Shown piece by piece: positions 8,264-17,486 of a stretch of DNA of 64,000 bases. Within the stretch, counting starts at the first letter, position 1. Each line of letters starts with the position of its first letter. Both the position numbers and the translations under genes were made by a program. This stretch comes from ZC4RG30 sp049841155 (GTDB lineage Bacteria; Pseudomonadota; Gammaproteobacteria; Steroidobacterales; Steroidobacteraceae), in NCBI GenBank assembly GCA_049841155.1, contig JASGHI010000003.1:62001-126000 (forward strand), in the 5' to 3' direction. The notes under the pieces are model-generated. The model saw nothing but the letters and a program-made list of their open reading frames with translations. It did no database searches and was not told the DNA's origin.

Positions 8264-9310
8264 CTATCGGTCCCGTTCCACGGCCAGCGCGGCCAGGCGG
8301 GCCAGCGCGTCGCGCCAGGGCGAGGCGGGCACGGCGTGCAGCACCGCCGCCGCGGCGCGGGATTCGGCCACCGCGCGTCCGCGCGCGTAGTCGATGCCGC
8401 CTGAACGGTCGATGCAGGCGATGATGCGGGCGAGGTCCGGCGCCGAATCCTCCTCCTGCAGGATGGCCGATCGGATCAGGGCCCGGTCGGCCTCGTCTGC
8501 GGTGCGCAGTGCGTGGATCAGCGGCAGGGTGGGCTTGCCTTCGGCCAGGTCCTCGCCCAGGTTCTTGCCGCGCACGGCGGGATCGGACCGGTAGTCCAGC
8601 ACGTCGTCGATGAGCTGGAAGGCCGTGCCCAGGTGGCGCCCATAGTCGGCCAGCGCGGCCTGCACGGGCGGCGGCGCGCCACACAGCACCGCCGCCACTT
8701 CACCGCCGGCTTCGAACAGCTTCGCCGTCTTGCGGTGGATTACCTCTAGATAACGCTCTTCCGTGGTGTCCGGGTCCTGCGCGTTCATCAGCTGCAGCAC
8801 CTCGCCCTCGGCGATTACATTGGTGGCATCGGCCATGATCTCCATGACGCGCTGCACGCCGATGGCGGCCATCATCTGGAAGGCGCGGGAATAGACAAAA
8901 TCGCCTACCAGTACGCTGGCCTCGTTGCCGAACAGGGCATTGGCGGTATCGCGGCCGCGGCGCATGGCCGAGTGGTCGACCACGTCGTCGTGCAGCAGCG
9001 TCGCGGTGTGGATGAACTCGATGAAGGCGGCGGCCTCGCGATGGCGGGCGCCCGGGGCCAACCGGCCAGCGGCCGCGGCGTGGGCCGCCAGCAGCACCAC
9101 CAGCGGGCGCAGCCGCTTGCCTCCGCCGGCTACGATATGTTCGGCCACCTGGCCTACCAGGGCCACGCGGCTCGCGAGCTGCGAGCGGATCAGGGCATCC
9201 ACGGCGGCCCAATCCTCGGCCACCAGGGCACGGATATCCTCCAGCGAGGCGGGCCCGGAGGCCGGCTCGGACGAGGGCGGGAAACCGTGCAGGGGAGAGG
9301 GGCTGGACAT
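8264..9310 (-). CDS. ispB: Octaprenyl/polyprenyl diphosphate synthase
   Basis: The 348-residue all-helical trans-prenyltransferase has both aspartate-rich motifs: the first in LLHDDVVDHSAMRRG and the second in QLIDDVLDYRSD. The GGGKRLRP segment binds isopentenyl diphosphate. It elongates farnesyl diphosphate to the ubiquinone side chain in the cytosol. Its divergent position beside rplU-rpmA-obgE is the classic gammaproteobacterial ispB location. Chain length cannot be read with certainty. ATG 9310 gives a slightly extended N-terminus rich in Ser and Pro, which is common. Confidence 0.93.
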   Translation of the reverse strand: MSSPSPLHGFPPSSEPASGPASLEDIRALVAEDWAAVDALIRSQLASRVALVGQVAEHIVAGGGKRLRPLVVLLAAHAAAAGRLAPGARHREAAAFIEFIHTATLLHDDVVDHSAMRRGRDTANALFGNEASVLVGDFVYSRAFQMMAAIGVQRVMEIMADATNVIAEGEVLQLMNAQDPDTTEERYLEVIHRKTAKLFEAGGEVAAVLCGAPPPVQAALADYGRHLGTAFQLIDDVLDYRSDPAVRGKNLGEDLAEGKPTLPLIHALRTADEADRALIRSAILQEEDSAPDLARIIACIDRSGGIDYARGRAVAESRAAAAVLHAVPASPWRDALARLAALAVERDR

Positions 9311-9366
9311 CGCCGGAATGGTACAGCAAGTGGCTGTTTGGCCGGAGGAAACCCCGCACGGCGGGT

Positions 9367-9403
9367 TTGACCGGGGAGGGCCGCGCCATTAGAATGCGCG
9401 GCC
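9367..9403 (+). promoter_or_regulatory. Sigma-70 promoter of rplU-rpmA, with the -10 inside an inverted repeat
   Basis: TTGACC (9367-9372) and TAGAAT (9390-9395) are separated by exactly 17 bases, close to the sigma-70 consensus, and lie about 30 bases before the rplU start. Exact 8-bp arms GGCCGCGC (9379-9386) and GCGCGGCC (9396-9403) flank the -10 hexamer. Confidence 0.75.
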
Positions 9404-9423
9404 TTTCCGATCGGAGCCCTACC

Positions 9424-9732
9424 ATGTACGCCGTCATTGCCACGGGTGGCAAGCAGTATCGCGTTGAGAAGGACACCCAGCTGAAGGTCGAGAAGCTCGA
9501 CGCAGCCCCGGGTGCCACCGTGGAATTTGACCAGGTGCTGCTGGTGGCTGATGGCGCCAACATCCGTGTGGGCACGCCGCTGGTCGCGGGCAGCAAGGTC
9601 AGTGCGACGGTGGAGTCGCATGGCCAGGGCGAGAAGAAAGTGATCGTGAAGTTCCGCCGCCGCAAGCACTACAAGCGCGCCGGCAACCATCGCCAGCTGT
9701 ATACGCTGGTGAAGATCACCGGCATCGCCTGA
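9424..9732 (+). CDS. rplU: 50S ribosomal protein L21
   Basis: The 102-residue protein begins MYAVIATGGKQYRVEKD and contains KFRRRKHYKRAGNHRQLYT near its end, both diagnostic of L21, which binds 23S rRNA in the large subunit together with L20. ATG 9424 is chosen over upstream in-frame starts because the family begins exactly here. The GTG/TTG extension would read through the promoter. It is first in the rplU-rpmA-obgE operon and has a clear sigma-70 promoter. Confidence 0.98.
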   Translation: MYAVIATGGKQYRVEKDTQLKVEKLDAAPGATVEFDQVLLVADGANIRVGTPLVAGSKVSATVESHGQGEKKVIVKFRRRKHYKRAGNHRQLYTLVKITGIA

Positions 9733-9760
9733 TCGCATCATTTCCGGAGACATCTGAGCC

Positions 9761-10018
9761 ATGGCACACAAGAAAGCAGGCGGCAGCACCCGCAACGGCC
9801 GCGAATCCCACAGCAAGCGTCTGGGCGTGAAGCGCTTCGGCGGCCAGCAGGTGGCGGCGGGTAACATCCTGGTGCGCCAGCGCGGCACGCCGATGCGCGC
9901 CGGCAGCGGCGTGGGTACGGGCACGGACCACACACTGTTCGCGCTGGTCGATGGCCGCGTGCAGTTCCAGACCCGCGGCGCCGAGCAGCGCACCTACGTG
10001 AACGTGATCCCCGAGTAA
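9761..10018 (+). CDS. rpmA: 50S ribosomal protein L27
   Basis: The 85-residue protein begins MAHKKAGGSTRNGRES, followed by KRFGGQQVAAGNILVRQRG, matching L27. The flexible N-terminus reaches the peptidyl-transferase centre. It has the direct MAHKK start of proteobacteria, not the cleaved Firmicutes leader. It lies 28 bases after rplU with a GGAG ribosome site. Confidence 0.98.
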   Translation: MAHKKAGGSTRNGRESHSKRLGVKRFGGQQVAAGNILVRQRGTPMRAGSGVGTGTDHTLFALVDGRVQFQTRGAEQRTYVNVIPE

Positions 10019-10047
10019 GGGGCGCCGTACACTGGACCATCCTGCAG

Positions 10048-10072
10048 ACCCCGGCCCCCGCGCCGGGGTTTG
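10048..10072 (+). terminator. Terminator or attenuator between rpmA and obgE
   Basis: ACCCCGGC (10048-10055), a six-base loop and GCCGGGGT (10062-10069) form an 8-bp GC-rich stem followed by a short T run (GGTTTGCG). It probably lowers read-through from the ribosomal genes into obgE. Confidence 0.6.
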
Positions 10073-10100
10073 CGCATCAGGGCCCCGGGAATCCACTGCG

Positions 10101-11135
10101 ATGAAATTTGTCGACGAAGCAGAGATGAAGGTGCAGGCCGGCAACGGCGGGCGCGGCTGCGTGAGCTTCCGGCGCGAGAAGTTCATTCCCTTCGGCGGCC
10201 CGGACGGTGGCGACGGCGGCCATGGCGGCAGCGTGTGGCTGCAGGCCGTCGAAGGCATCAACACGCTGGCGGATTTCCGCATCCGCCGCACGTACAAGGC
10301 GAAGAACGGCGAGGGCGGTTCGGGCAATGACTGCACCGGGGCCAGCGGCGAGGATCTGTACGTCAAGGTGCCGGTAGGTACCACTGTGGTGGACGAGGAC
10401 ACAGGCGAGGAGCTGGGCGACCTGGCCACCCACGGCCAGCTGCTCAAGGTGGCCACGGGCGGCAAGGGCGGTTTCGGCAACCAGCGCTTCAAGTCCAGCA
10501 CCAACCGCGCGCCGCGCCAGTTCGGCTCGGGCCTGCCGGGCGAAAAGCGCCAGCTGCGGCTGGAAATGAAGGTGATCGCCGATGTGGGCCTCCTGGGGTT
10601 GCCCAATGCCGGCAAGTCCACGCTGATCCGCGCCGTGTCCGCGGCGCGGCCGCGCGTGGCCGACTATCCCTTTACCACCCTGCACCCGAACCTGGGCGTG
10701 GTGGATTGCGGCCAGCACCGCAGCTTCGTGATGGCCGACATTCCCGGCCTCATTGAGGGGGCCGCCGATGGTGCGGGCCTGGGCATCCGCTTCCTCAAGC
10801 ATCTGCAGCGCACGCGCGTGTTGCTGCACCTGATCGACATTGCGCCGCTGGACCCCGAGGCCGATCCGGTGAAGGATGCGCGCGCCATCGTTCAGGAGCT
10901 GAAGAAATACAGCAAGGAACTGGCGGCCAAGCCGCGCTGGCTGGTGCTCAACAAGAAGGATCTGCTGCCCGAGAAAGAAGCCCGCGAGCGCGCGGCGGGC
11001 ATCCTGCGCCGCCTGCGCTACAAGGGGCCGCACTTCCTGGTATCGGGTGCCACGGGCGAAGGTACGCGTGAGCTGTGCGCGGCCGTGATGAATTTCCTGG
11101 AGCAGCAGCAGGCGGAGCGCGCTGCCGAAGACTGA
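10101..11135 (+). CDS. obgE: GTPase Obg/CgtA, ribosome-associated
   Basis: The 344-residue protein has the glycine-rich Obg fold at residues 1-158 (MKFVDEAEMKVQAGNGGRGC, GGDGGHGGSVW), then a GTPase domain with Walker A GLPNAGKSTLI, switch ADIPGLIEGA and NKKD. It acts in 50S assembly and stress/cell-cycle signalling as a (p)ppGpp-sensitive GTPase. The length is slightly shorter than E. coli ObgE (390) because the acidic C-terminal tail is reduced. It is the third gene after rplU and rpmA, the conserved order. Confidence 0.97.
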   Translation: MKFVDEAEMKVQAGNGGRGCVSFRREKFIPFGGPDGGDGGHGGSVWLQAVEGINTLADFRIRRTYKAKNGEGGSGNDCTGASGEDLYVKVPVGTTVVDEDTGEELGDLATHGQLLKVATGGKGGFGNQRFKSSTNRAPRQFGSGLPGEKRQLRLEMKVIADVGLLGLPNAGKSTLIRAVSAARPRVADYPFTTLHPNLGVVDCGQHRSFVMADIPGLIEGAADGAGLGIRFLKHLQRTRVLLHLIDIAPLDPEADPVKDARAIVQELKKYSKELAAKPRWLVLNKKDLLPEKEARERAAGILRRLRYKGPHFLVSGATGEGTRELCAAVMNFLEQQQAERAAED

Positions 11136-11158
11136 GGGGACCGGCGGCCACAAATGCA

Positions 11159-11181
11159 AAGGCCCGCCGGAGGCGGGCCTT
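11159..11181 (-). terminator. Rho-independent terminator of rpsT
   Basis: AAGGCCCGCC (11159-11168) and GGCGGGCCTT (11172-11181) form a perfect 10-bp stem with a three-base loop. Read on the minus strand it is followed by TTTGCATTTG, so it suits rpsT. It may also end obgE transcription on the plus strand, though no U-run follows there. Confidence 0.75.
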
Positions 11182-11220
11182 GCTGAAAGAGACTTGGGCC
11201 CTGTTCCGGGCCGGGACCGA

Positions 11221-11505
11221 TCAGGCCTTGGCGGCCTTCACGCGCGCCGCCAGGCGGCTCTTGTGGCGAGCAGCCTTGTTGCGGTGGATCAGGCCCTTGT
11301 TGACCATCGAATCGATCAGGGGCTGGGCGGCCTTGAAGGCCTGGGTGGCCTCGTTCTTCTTGCCGGTGGCCGCGGCGTCGGTGGCCTTGCGGATGGCCGT
11401 GCGCATGCCCGAACGCAGCGCGACGTTCTGCGCGCGGTGCTTGACCGACTGACGTGCTGCCTTTTCCGCCGACTTGGTGTTCGCCACGCTCGAAATCTCC
11501 GCCAT
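11221..11505 (-). CDS. rpsT: 30S ribosomal protein S20
   Basis: The 94-residue, Lys/Ala-rich helical protein has the S20 pattern: MAEISSVANTKSAEKAARQS, RSGMRTAIRKATDAA, GLIHRNKAARHKSRL. It binds the 16S rRNA 5' domain. It is a single gene convergent with obgE and divergent from murJ, as in Pseudomonas, and is followed by a strong hairpin terminator. Confidence 0.97.
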   Translation of the reverse strand: MAEISSVANTKSAEKAARQSVKHRAQNVALRSGMRTAIRKATDAAATGKKNEATQAFKAAQPLIDSMVNKGLIHRNKAARHKSRLAARVKAAKA

Positions 11506-11626
11506 TAGCGCCTGTACAAGGGGCGCGTAGTGTGGGCAGAGGGCAGCCGGAAGTCAACCGAATCAGGGGGTTTTGGGCCTTCTGGCCGCGATTTGCGGGG
11601 GGTGCTTCTGCTAGGCTCATGCCGCG

Positions 11627-13192
11627 ATGAGTCGCCCCCTGTTGAGAAGCACCACGACCACCGGGTTTGCCACCCTGCTGTCGCGGATCACCGGTCTGTT
11701 CCGCGACACCTTCATGGCCCAGGCGCTGGGGGTGGGGGCGGTTTCGGACGCCTTTCTCGTCGCCTTCAAGATCCCCAATTTCCTGCGCCGGCTGTTCGCC
11801 GAAGGCGCCTTCTCGCAATCCTTCGTGCCGGTGATCTCCGAGTACAAGGTGCAGCGCGATGCGGCGGAGGTCCGCGCGCTGGTATCGGGCGTGGCCGGCA
11901 CGCTGGGGGCGGTGCTGTTTCTGCTGAGCGTGGTGGGCGTGATCGCGGCGCCCATCGTGATCTTCATCTTCGCGCCCAAGTGGGCGCTCACCGGTGCCGC
12001 CGAATATCCGCTGGCGGTGCAGATGCTGCGCTGGACCTTCCCCTACCTGTTCTTCGTGTCGATGGTGTCGCTGTTTTCCGGCGTGCTCAACAGCTACGGA
12101 CGCTTCTTCATCCCGGCATTCACGCAGGTGCTGATGAACGTCGTGCTGATCATCGCGGCATTGTTCCTCGCCGCGCGCAGCCAGAATCCGGGCCTGGTGC
12201 TGGCCATCGGCGTCTTCGTTTCGGGCTTGCTGCAGCTGGGGTTCCAGCTGCCCTCGGTGGCGCGGCTGAAGCTGCTGTCGTGGCCGCGCTGGCGGCCGCG
12301 GCTCGAGGGGGTGCGCCGCGTGGCGAAGCTCATGGTGCCGGGCATCGTCGGCAGCTCCATGGCGCAGATCTCGCTGCTGCTGGATACGCAGATCGCGACC
12401 TTCCTCGTGACCGGCAGCGTGAGCTGGCTGTACTACGCGGACCGGCTGATGGAGTTTCCGCTGGGCGTGTTCAGCATTGCGCTTGCCACCGTGATCCTGC
12501 CCGGGCTCTCTGCGCAGCATGCCGCGAAGGACACCCGGCAGTTCTCGCAGACACTGGACTGGGCGCTGCGCCTCGTGGTGCTGCTGGCAACTCCGGCCGC
12601 CGTGGGCATGCTGTGTTTCGCGGGGCCGATGACGGCGCTGATCCTGGGCTACGGGCGCTTTGATCCCGGCGACGTGCAGCGTACCAGCTATGCGCTGATG
12701 GCCTATTCCTGGGGCCTTCTAGCTTTCAGCTTCGTGAAGGTGCTGGTGCCGGGATACTACGCAAGGCAGAACACGCGCCGCCCGGTGAAGATTGCCCTCA
12801 TCGCGCTGGCCTGCAGCACCCTGCTCAACGTGCTGGTGGTGATCCCCGCCTCGAAGCTGGGGTTGCCCAATCCGCATGTGCTCATTGCCACGTTCACCTG
12901 TACCGGGGCCGCGGTGAACACCTTCCTGCTGTGGCGCGGCCTCGTGGCCGAGGGCGTGCTGCGGCACACGGCAGTCTGGAAGGGTTTCCTGCTGCGCGTG
13001 CTGCTGGCCAACATCGCCATGGGTGCGCTGCTGGTCTGGCTCGCAGGCGACACGCTGGCCTGGGCGCAGATGCCCTTCATCGAACGCGTGTGGCGCGGCG
13101 GGGGCGGCATCCTGCTGGGTGCGGCGCTGTATTTCGCGGCGCTGTTCCTGCTGGGCATGCGGCCGGCGCATCTGCGCTCGGTGGTGCGTTGA
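11627..13192 (+). CDS. murJ: Lipid II flippase MurJ (MviN family)
   Basis: The 521-residue inner-membrane protein has about 14 hydrophobic segments. The opening LLRSTTTTGFATLLSRITGL and FRDTFMAQALGVGAVSDAFL, with LRRLFAEGAFSQSFVPV, is the MviN signature. It flips lipid II to the periplasmic face for peptidoglycan synthesis and is essential in most gammaproteobacteria. It begins the murJ-ribF-ileS-lspA-ispH run, and its stop overlaps the ribF start (TGATG). Confidence 0.96.
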   Translation: MSRPLLRSTTTTGFATLLSRITGLFRDTFMAQALGVGAVSDAFLVAFKIPNFLRRLFAEGAFSQSFVPVISEYKVQRDAAEVRALVSGVAGTLGAVLFLLSVVGVIAAPIVIFIFAPKWALTGAAEYPLAVQMLRWTFPYLFFVSMVSLFSGVLNSYGRFFIPAFTQVLMNVVLIIAALFLAARSQNPGLVLAIGVFVSGLLQLGFQLPSVARLKLLSWPRWRPRLEGVRRVAKLMVPGIVGSSMAQISLLLDTQIATFLVTGSVSWLYYADRLMEFPLGVFSIALATVILPGLSAQHAAKDTRQFSQTLDWALRLVVLLATPAAVGMLCFAGPMTALILGYGRFDPGDVQRTSYALMAYSWGLLAFSFVKVLVPGYYARQNTRRPVKIALIALACSTLLNVLVVIPASKLGLPNPHVLIATFTCTGAAVNTFLLWRGLVAEGVLRHTAVWKGFLLRVLLANIAMGALLVWLAGDTLAWAQMPFIERVWRGGGGILLGAALYFAALFLLGMRPAHLRSVVR

Positions 13193-14139
13193 TGCGGCTG
13201 CTGCGGCATCTGGACGGAGCGGTGCGCACGCCGCGCGGCTATGTTGCAACCATCGGCGGCTTCGATGGCATCCACCGTGGTCACCAGGAGCTGCTGGCAC
13301 GGGTGGCGTGCCGTGCGGCGGAACAGCAGCGCGACAGCCTGCTCATCACCTTCGAGCCGCTGCCGCGCGAATATTTCCAGCGCGAAGATCCCCCCGCGCG
13401 GCTGACCACGCTGCGCGAGCGCTGGCGGCTGCTCGAGCAGGGCGGGCCGGAGGCCCTGTGTGTGCTGCGTTTCGACGAGCGTCTGCGCGGCTGCGGCGCC
13501 GGGGAATTCGCCGGGATGCTGCTGTCGGCAGGTATCGGGCATCTGGTGATCGGCCACGATTTTCGCGCCGGCCGGGATGGGGAGGCCACCGCGGAGTGGT
13601 TCCAGAAAAATTGCCCTGCCCGGGGCATGGGCGTGGAAGTGGTGTCGCCGGTGCGGGACGGGCCGCTGCGCATCAGCAGCCGCGCGGTGCGCCAGGCGCT
13701 GGCGCAGGGCGATCTGGAAGCGCCCCGGGTGCTGCTGGGGCGGCGCTATTCGATGGTCGGCCGGGTGGTGCGCGGCCAGCAGCTGGGGCGCAAACTGGGA
13801 TTTCCCACCGCCAACCTGCGACTGGGGCGGCGGCGGACGCCGATGGACGGTATCTTTGCGGTCCGCGTCCGTGGGCTGGGCAATGGCCATCCGCCGCAGC
13901 ACTACCTGCCGGGCGTCGCGAGCCTCGGCACACGCCCCACGGTGGGCGGCGTGCTGCCGCTGCTCGAAGCGCATGTGTTCGGTTTCGATGGGGATCTCTA
14001 CGGGCGCGAGATCGAAGTCGAGTTCGTCGCACGGCTGCGCGACGAACTGCGATTCGACAATGTGGACGCCATGGTGGTGCAGATGCACCGGGATGCGGAC
14101 GATGCGCGCGCAGCGCTATCGCGCGCTGGCTTTGACTAA
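13192..14139 (+). CDS. ribF: Bifunctional riboflavin kinase / FAD synthetase
   Basis: The 315-residue protein has an N-terminal nucleotidyltransferase domain (TIGGFDGIHRGHQELL; LRISSRAVRQALAQGDL) and a C-terminal riboflavin kinase domain (GQQLGRKLGFPTANLRL; GVASLGTRPTVGG; FGFDGDLYGREIEVEF). It makes FMN and then FAD. ATG 13192 overlaps the murJ stop, which fixes the start and implies coupling. Confidence 0.97.
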   Translation: MRLLRHLDGAVRTPRGYVATIGGFDGIHRGHQELLARVACRAAEQQRDSLLITFEPLPREYFQREDPPARLTTLRERWRLLEQGGPEALCVLRFDERLRGCGAGEFAGMLLSAGIGHLVIGHDFRAGRDGEATAEWFQKNCPARGMGVEVVSPVRDGPLRISSRAVRQALAQGDLEAPRVLLGRRYSMVGRVVRGQQLGRKLGFPTANLRLGRRRTPMDGIFAVRVRGLGNGHPPQHYLPGVASLGTRPTVGGVLPLLEAHVFGFDGDLYGREIEVEFVARLRDELRFDNVDAMVVQMHRDADDARAALSRAGFD

Positions 14140-14151
14140 GGTGAGGATCGG

Positions 14152-16980
14152 GTGACGGACTACAGGAAGACGGTGAATCTGCCGCAGACGGATTTTCCGA
14201 TGAAGGCGGATCTGGCAAAACGCGAACCGGCCATGCTCGACTGGTGGCAGCGCGAGGACATCCACGGCCGCCTGCGGGAGCTGGCGCGCGGCCGTCCGCG
14301 CTTCGCGCTGCACGATGGTCCGCCGTATGCCAACGGTCCCATCCACATCGGCCACGCGGCGAACAAGATCCTCAAGGACTTCATCGTGAAGTCCCGCTCG
14401 CTGGATGGTTGCGATGCGCCCTACATCCCCGGCTGGGATTGCCATGGCCTGCCCATCGAGCTGCAGGTGGAGAAGAAGCACGGCCGCGTCGGCCAGAAGA
14501 TCGATGCGCGGGCTTTCCGCGCCGCCTGCCGCGCCTATGCGCAGCAGCAGCTGGAGCTGCAGCGCCGCGACTTCAAGCGTCTGGGCGTGATGGGCGACTG
14601 GGATAACCCCTACATCACGATGGCGCCCTCCTATGAGGCGCAGCAGATCCGCGCGCTGGGCAAGGTCATCGCCAACGGGCATCTGTACCGCGGCGCCAAG
14701 CCCGTGTACTGGTGCCTCGACTGCCGCTCGGCGCTGGCCGAAGCCGAGGTCGAATACGAGGACAAGGTTTCCTCGGCCATCGATGTCGCCTTCCGCGTGG
14801 TGGACCTCACGGATCTGGCGGGCCGCATCGGCCACGGCGTGGATGGCGCGCTGCCGGCATCGGTGGTGATCTGGACCACGACGCCGTGGACGTTGCCGGC
14901 CAACGAGGCTGTGGCGCTGCGCGCGGACTTCGAATATGTGTTGCTGGAAATCGAACGTGCATCCGGGCGCGAGCGCGTGATCCTGGCCGAAGGCCTGGCG
15001 AAGGAATGTCTGGCGCGCTTCGGCGTCACGGGTGCGCGCGAGCTGGCGCGCTTCCCGGGCAAGGCGCTCGAAGGCCTGAAGTTGCGCCATCCTTTTCAGC
15101 CCCGCGAAGTGCCCGTGATCCTCGGCGATCACGTGACGCTGGAAGCGGGCACCGGCGCCGTGCACACGGCGCCGGCCCACGGCCAGGACGACTACATCGT
15201 CGGCCGGCGCTACAACCTGCCGGTGGTGAACCCGGTGCTCGGCGATGGCCGTTTCGAGGCCGATGTGCCGCTGGTCGGCGGCATGAAGCTCGACGAGGCC
15301 GGCAAGCTCCTGATCGCGACCATGCAAGAATCCGGCGCACTGCTGCACCATGCGCCGCTCACGCACAGCTATCCGCATTGCTGGCGCCACAAGACGCCGG
15401 TGATCTTCCGCGCCACGCCGCAGTGGTTCATCTCCATGGACCGCAGGGGGCTGCGCGCCAATGCGCTGCGCGACATTCCCGGCGTGCAGTGGATTCCCGG
15501 CTGGGGCCAGCAGCGCATCGCCGGCATGATCCAGACGCGTCCGGACTGGTGCATCTCGCGCCAGCGCACCTGGGGTGTGCCGATCACGCTGTTCGTGAAT
15601 CGCCGCACCGGCGAGCTGCATCCGCGCACCCAGGAGCTCATCGAGCAGGTGGCCGCGCGCGTGGAGACCGGCGGCATCGACGTGTGGTTCGATCTCGACC
15701 CGGCCGAACTGCTGGGCGCAGAGGCGGCCGAATACGACCAGGTCACCGACGTGATGGACGTGTGGGCTGATTCGGGCGTGAGCTTCGAGTGCGTGGGCAA
15801 GGCGCGGCCGGAGATCGCCGCGCCGGTCGAGATGTACCTCGAAGGTTCGGACCAGCACCGCGGCTGGTTCCACAGCTCGCTGCTGATGTCCGAGGCCATG
15901 TACGAACGCGCGCCGTACAAGAGCGTGCTCACCTACGGTTTCACCGTGGACGACAAGGGCCGCAAGATGTCCAAGTCCCTGGGCAATGTGGTGGCGCCGG
16001 ACAAGGTGATGAACACGCTGGGCGCGGACGTGCTGCGGCTGTGGGTGGCCGCGACGGACTACACCAGCGAGATGAGCGTCTCGGACGAGATCCTCAAGCG
16101 CACCTCCGATGCCTACCGGCGCATGCGCAACACCGTGCGCTACCTGCTCGGCAGCCTGCATGGCTTCGATCCGGCAACGCATGCCGTGCCGCTGGATCAG
16201 CTGGTGGGTTTCGATGCCTGGGCGCTGCGGCGCGCCACGGAGGTACAGGAGGAGGTGGTCACAGCCTACCGCGAGTACCAGTTCCATCTGGTGTACCAGC
16301 GGGTGCACAACTTCTGCGTGAATGATCTGGGCGGCCTGTACCTCGACGTGCTCAAGGACCGGATGTACACCACGCCGGCCGATTCACATGCAAGGCGCTC
16401 GGCGCAGACGGCAATGTTCCATGTGGCCCAGGCCATGGTGCGCTGGCTTGCACCCATTCTTTCCTTTACGGCCGAGGAGATCTGGCAGCACCTGCCGCGG
16501 CAGGCCGGTGATCCCGAGTCGGTGTTCCTGACCACGTGGCATGTGCTGCCGGCCGTACCGCCTGCGGCCATCGACTGGGACCTGCTCATCGCCGTGCGCG
16601 AAGCGGCGCAGCGCGAGCTGGAGAAGCTGCGCGACGCCGGCACCATCGGCGCGCCGCTGGAGGCCGAAGTGGACATCTACGCGCTGCCCGGGCCGGCGCG
16701 CCTGCTGGCTGCGCCGGGCGATGAACTGCGCTTCTTCACCATCACTTCCGCGGCGCGGGTGCACGAAGTGCACGGGGCGCCGGATGGCGCCATCGCTGCG
16801 CAGACGGCCAGTGCCGTACTGCCTGGCATCTGGCTGCAGGTGAAGCGCAGCGCCGGCGTCAAGTGCGAGCGCTGCTGGCATCTCACGCCGGACATCGGCA
16901 GCGATGCCGCGCATCCGACGCTGTGCGGCCGCTGCGCGGGCAACATCAGCGGCCGGCCCGAGGTGCGGCGCCATGTCTGA
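14152..16980 (+). CDS. ileS: Isoleucyl-tRNA synthetase
   Basis: This 942-residue class I synthetase has the HIGH region PYANGPIHIGHA, the editing domain with TTTPWTLPANEA and the KMSKS loop DDKGRKMSKSLGN. A C-terminal zinc finger is intact (CERCWHL ... CGRC). It charges tRNA-Ile and hydrolyses Val-tRNA-Ile. The start is GTG 14152, 12 bases after ribF, preceded by GTGAGGATCG. The bacterial-type architecture and intact zinc cysteines indicate the housekeeping, mupirocin-sensitive type. Confidence 0.98.
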   Translation: MTDYRKTVNLPQTDFPMKADLAKREPAMLDWWQREDIHGRLRELARGRPRFALHDGPPYANGPIHIGHAANKILKDFIVKSRSLDGCDAPYIPGWDCHGLPIELQVEKKHGRVGQKIDARAFRAACRAYAQQQLELQRRDFKRLGVMGDWDNPYITMAPSYEAQQIRALGKVIANGHLYRGAKPVYWCLDCRSALAEAEVEYEDKVSSAIDVAFRVVDLTDLAGRIGHGVDGALPASVVIWTTTPWTLPANEAVALRADFEYVLLEIERASGRERVILAEGLAKECLARFGVTGARELARFPGKALEGLKLRHPFQPREVPVILGDHVTLEAGTGAVHTAPAHGQDDYIVGRRYNLPVVNPVLGDGRFEADVPLVGGMKLDEAGKLLIATMQESGALLHHAPLTHSYPHCWRHKTPVIFRATPQWFISMDRRGLRANALRDIPGVQWIPGWGQQRIAGMIQTRPDWCISRQRTWGVPITLFVNRRTGELHPRTQELIEQVAARVETGGIDVWFDLDPAELLGAEAAEYDQVTDVMDVWADSGVSFECVGKARPEIAAPVEMYLEGSDQHRGWFHSSLLMSEAMYERAPYKSVLTYGFTVDDKGRKMSKSLGNVVAPDKVMNTLGADVLRLWVAATDYTSEMSVSDEILKRTSDAYRRMRNTVRYLLGSLHGFDPATHAVPLDQLVGFDAWALRRATEVQEEVVTAYREYQFHLVYQRVHNFCVNDLGGLYLDVLKDRMYTTPADSHARRSAQTAMFHVAQAMVRWLAPILSFTAEEIWQHLPRQAGDPESVFLTTWHVLPAVPPAAIDWDLLIAVREAAQRELEKLRDAGTIGAPLEAEVDIYALPGPARLLAAPGDELRFFTITSAARVHEVHGAPDGAIAAQTASAVLPGIWLQVKRSAGVKCERCWHLTPDIGSDAAHPTLCGRCAGNISGRPEVRRHV

Positions 16981-17482
16981 GGCGCGTCCGCCGCTGTCGC
17001 GCTCGGGCTGGCTGTGGCTGCCGCTGTCGGTGGCCGCCATCCTGTCCGACCAGTTCACCAAGGCGCTGATCGTGGCGCGCTTGCAATTGCATGAATCGGT
17101 CACCGTGCTGCCGGTGCTGGATATCCTGCGGGCCCATAATCCCGGCGCGGCCTTCAGCTTCCTCGCCGGCGCCGGCGGCTGGCAGCGCTGGTTCTTCACG
17201 GTGCTCGCCATAGGCGTGAGCGTCGCCATCCTCATCTGGCTGCGGCAGCTGCGCGCGCGCGCCCAGGGCATCCCTGCGGCGGGTCTGGCGCTGGTGCTGG
17301 GCGGCGCACTGGGCAATGTCATCGACCGCCTGCAGCATGGTTATGTGGTGGATTTCGTGCATGTGCACTGGAAGCAGCATTCCTTCCCGGCCTTCAACCT
17401 GGCCGATGCCTGCATCACCGTCGGTGCAGGTTTGCTGCTGCTGGACACGCTGCTGGAATGGCGGCGTGACAAGGTGAAATGA
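16973..17482 (+). CDS. lspA: Lipoprotein signal peptidase (SPase II)
   Basis: The 169-residue protein has four transmembrane helices. The catalytic aspartates are in GNVIDRLQHGYVVDF and FNLADACIT, and the conserved LRAHNPGAAFSFL is present. It cleaves the signal peptide of diacylglyceryl-modified prolipoproteins in the inner membrane. The start ATG 16973 overlaps the ileS end by eight bases. In many relatives fkpB follows; here ispH follows directly, four bases after the stop. Confidence 0.97.
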   Translation: MSEARPPLSRSGWLWLPLSVAAILSDQFTKALIVARLQLHESVTVLPVLDILRAHNPGAAFSFLAGAGGWQRWFFTVLAIGVSVAILIWLRQLRARAQGIPAAGLALVLGGALGNVIDRLQHGYVVDFVHVHWKQHSFPAFNLADACITVGAGLLLLDTLLEWRRDKVK

Positions 17483-17486
17483 AGCC

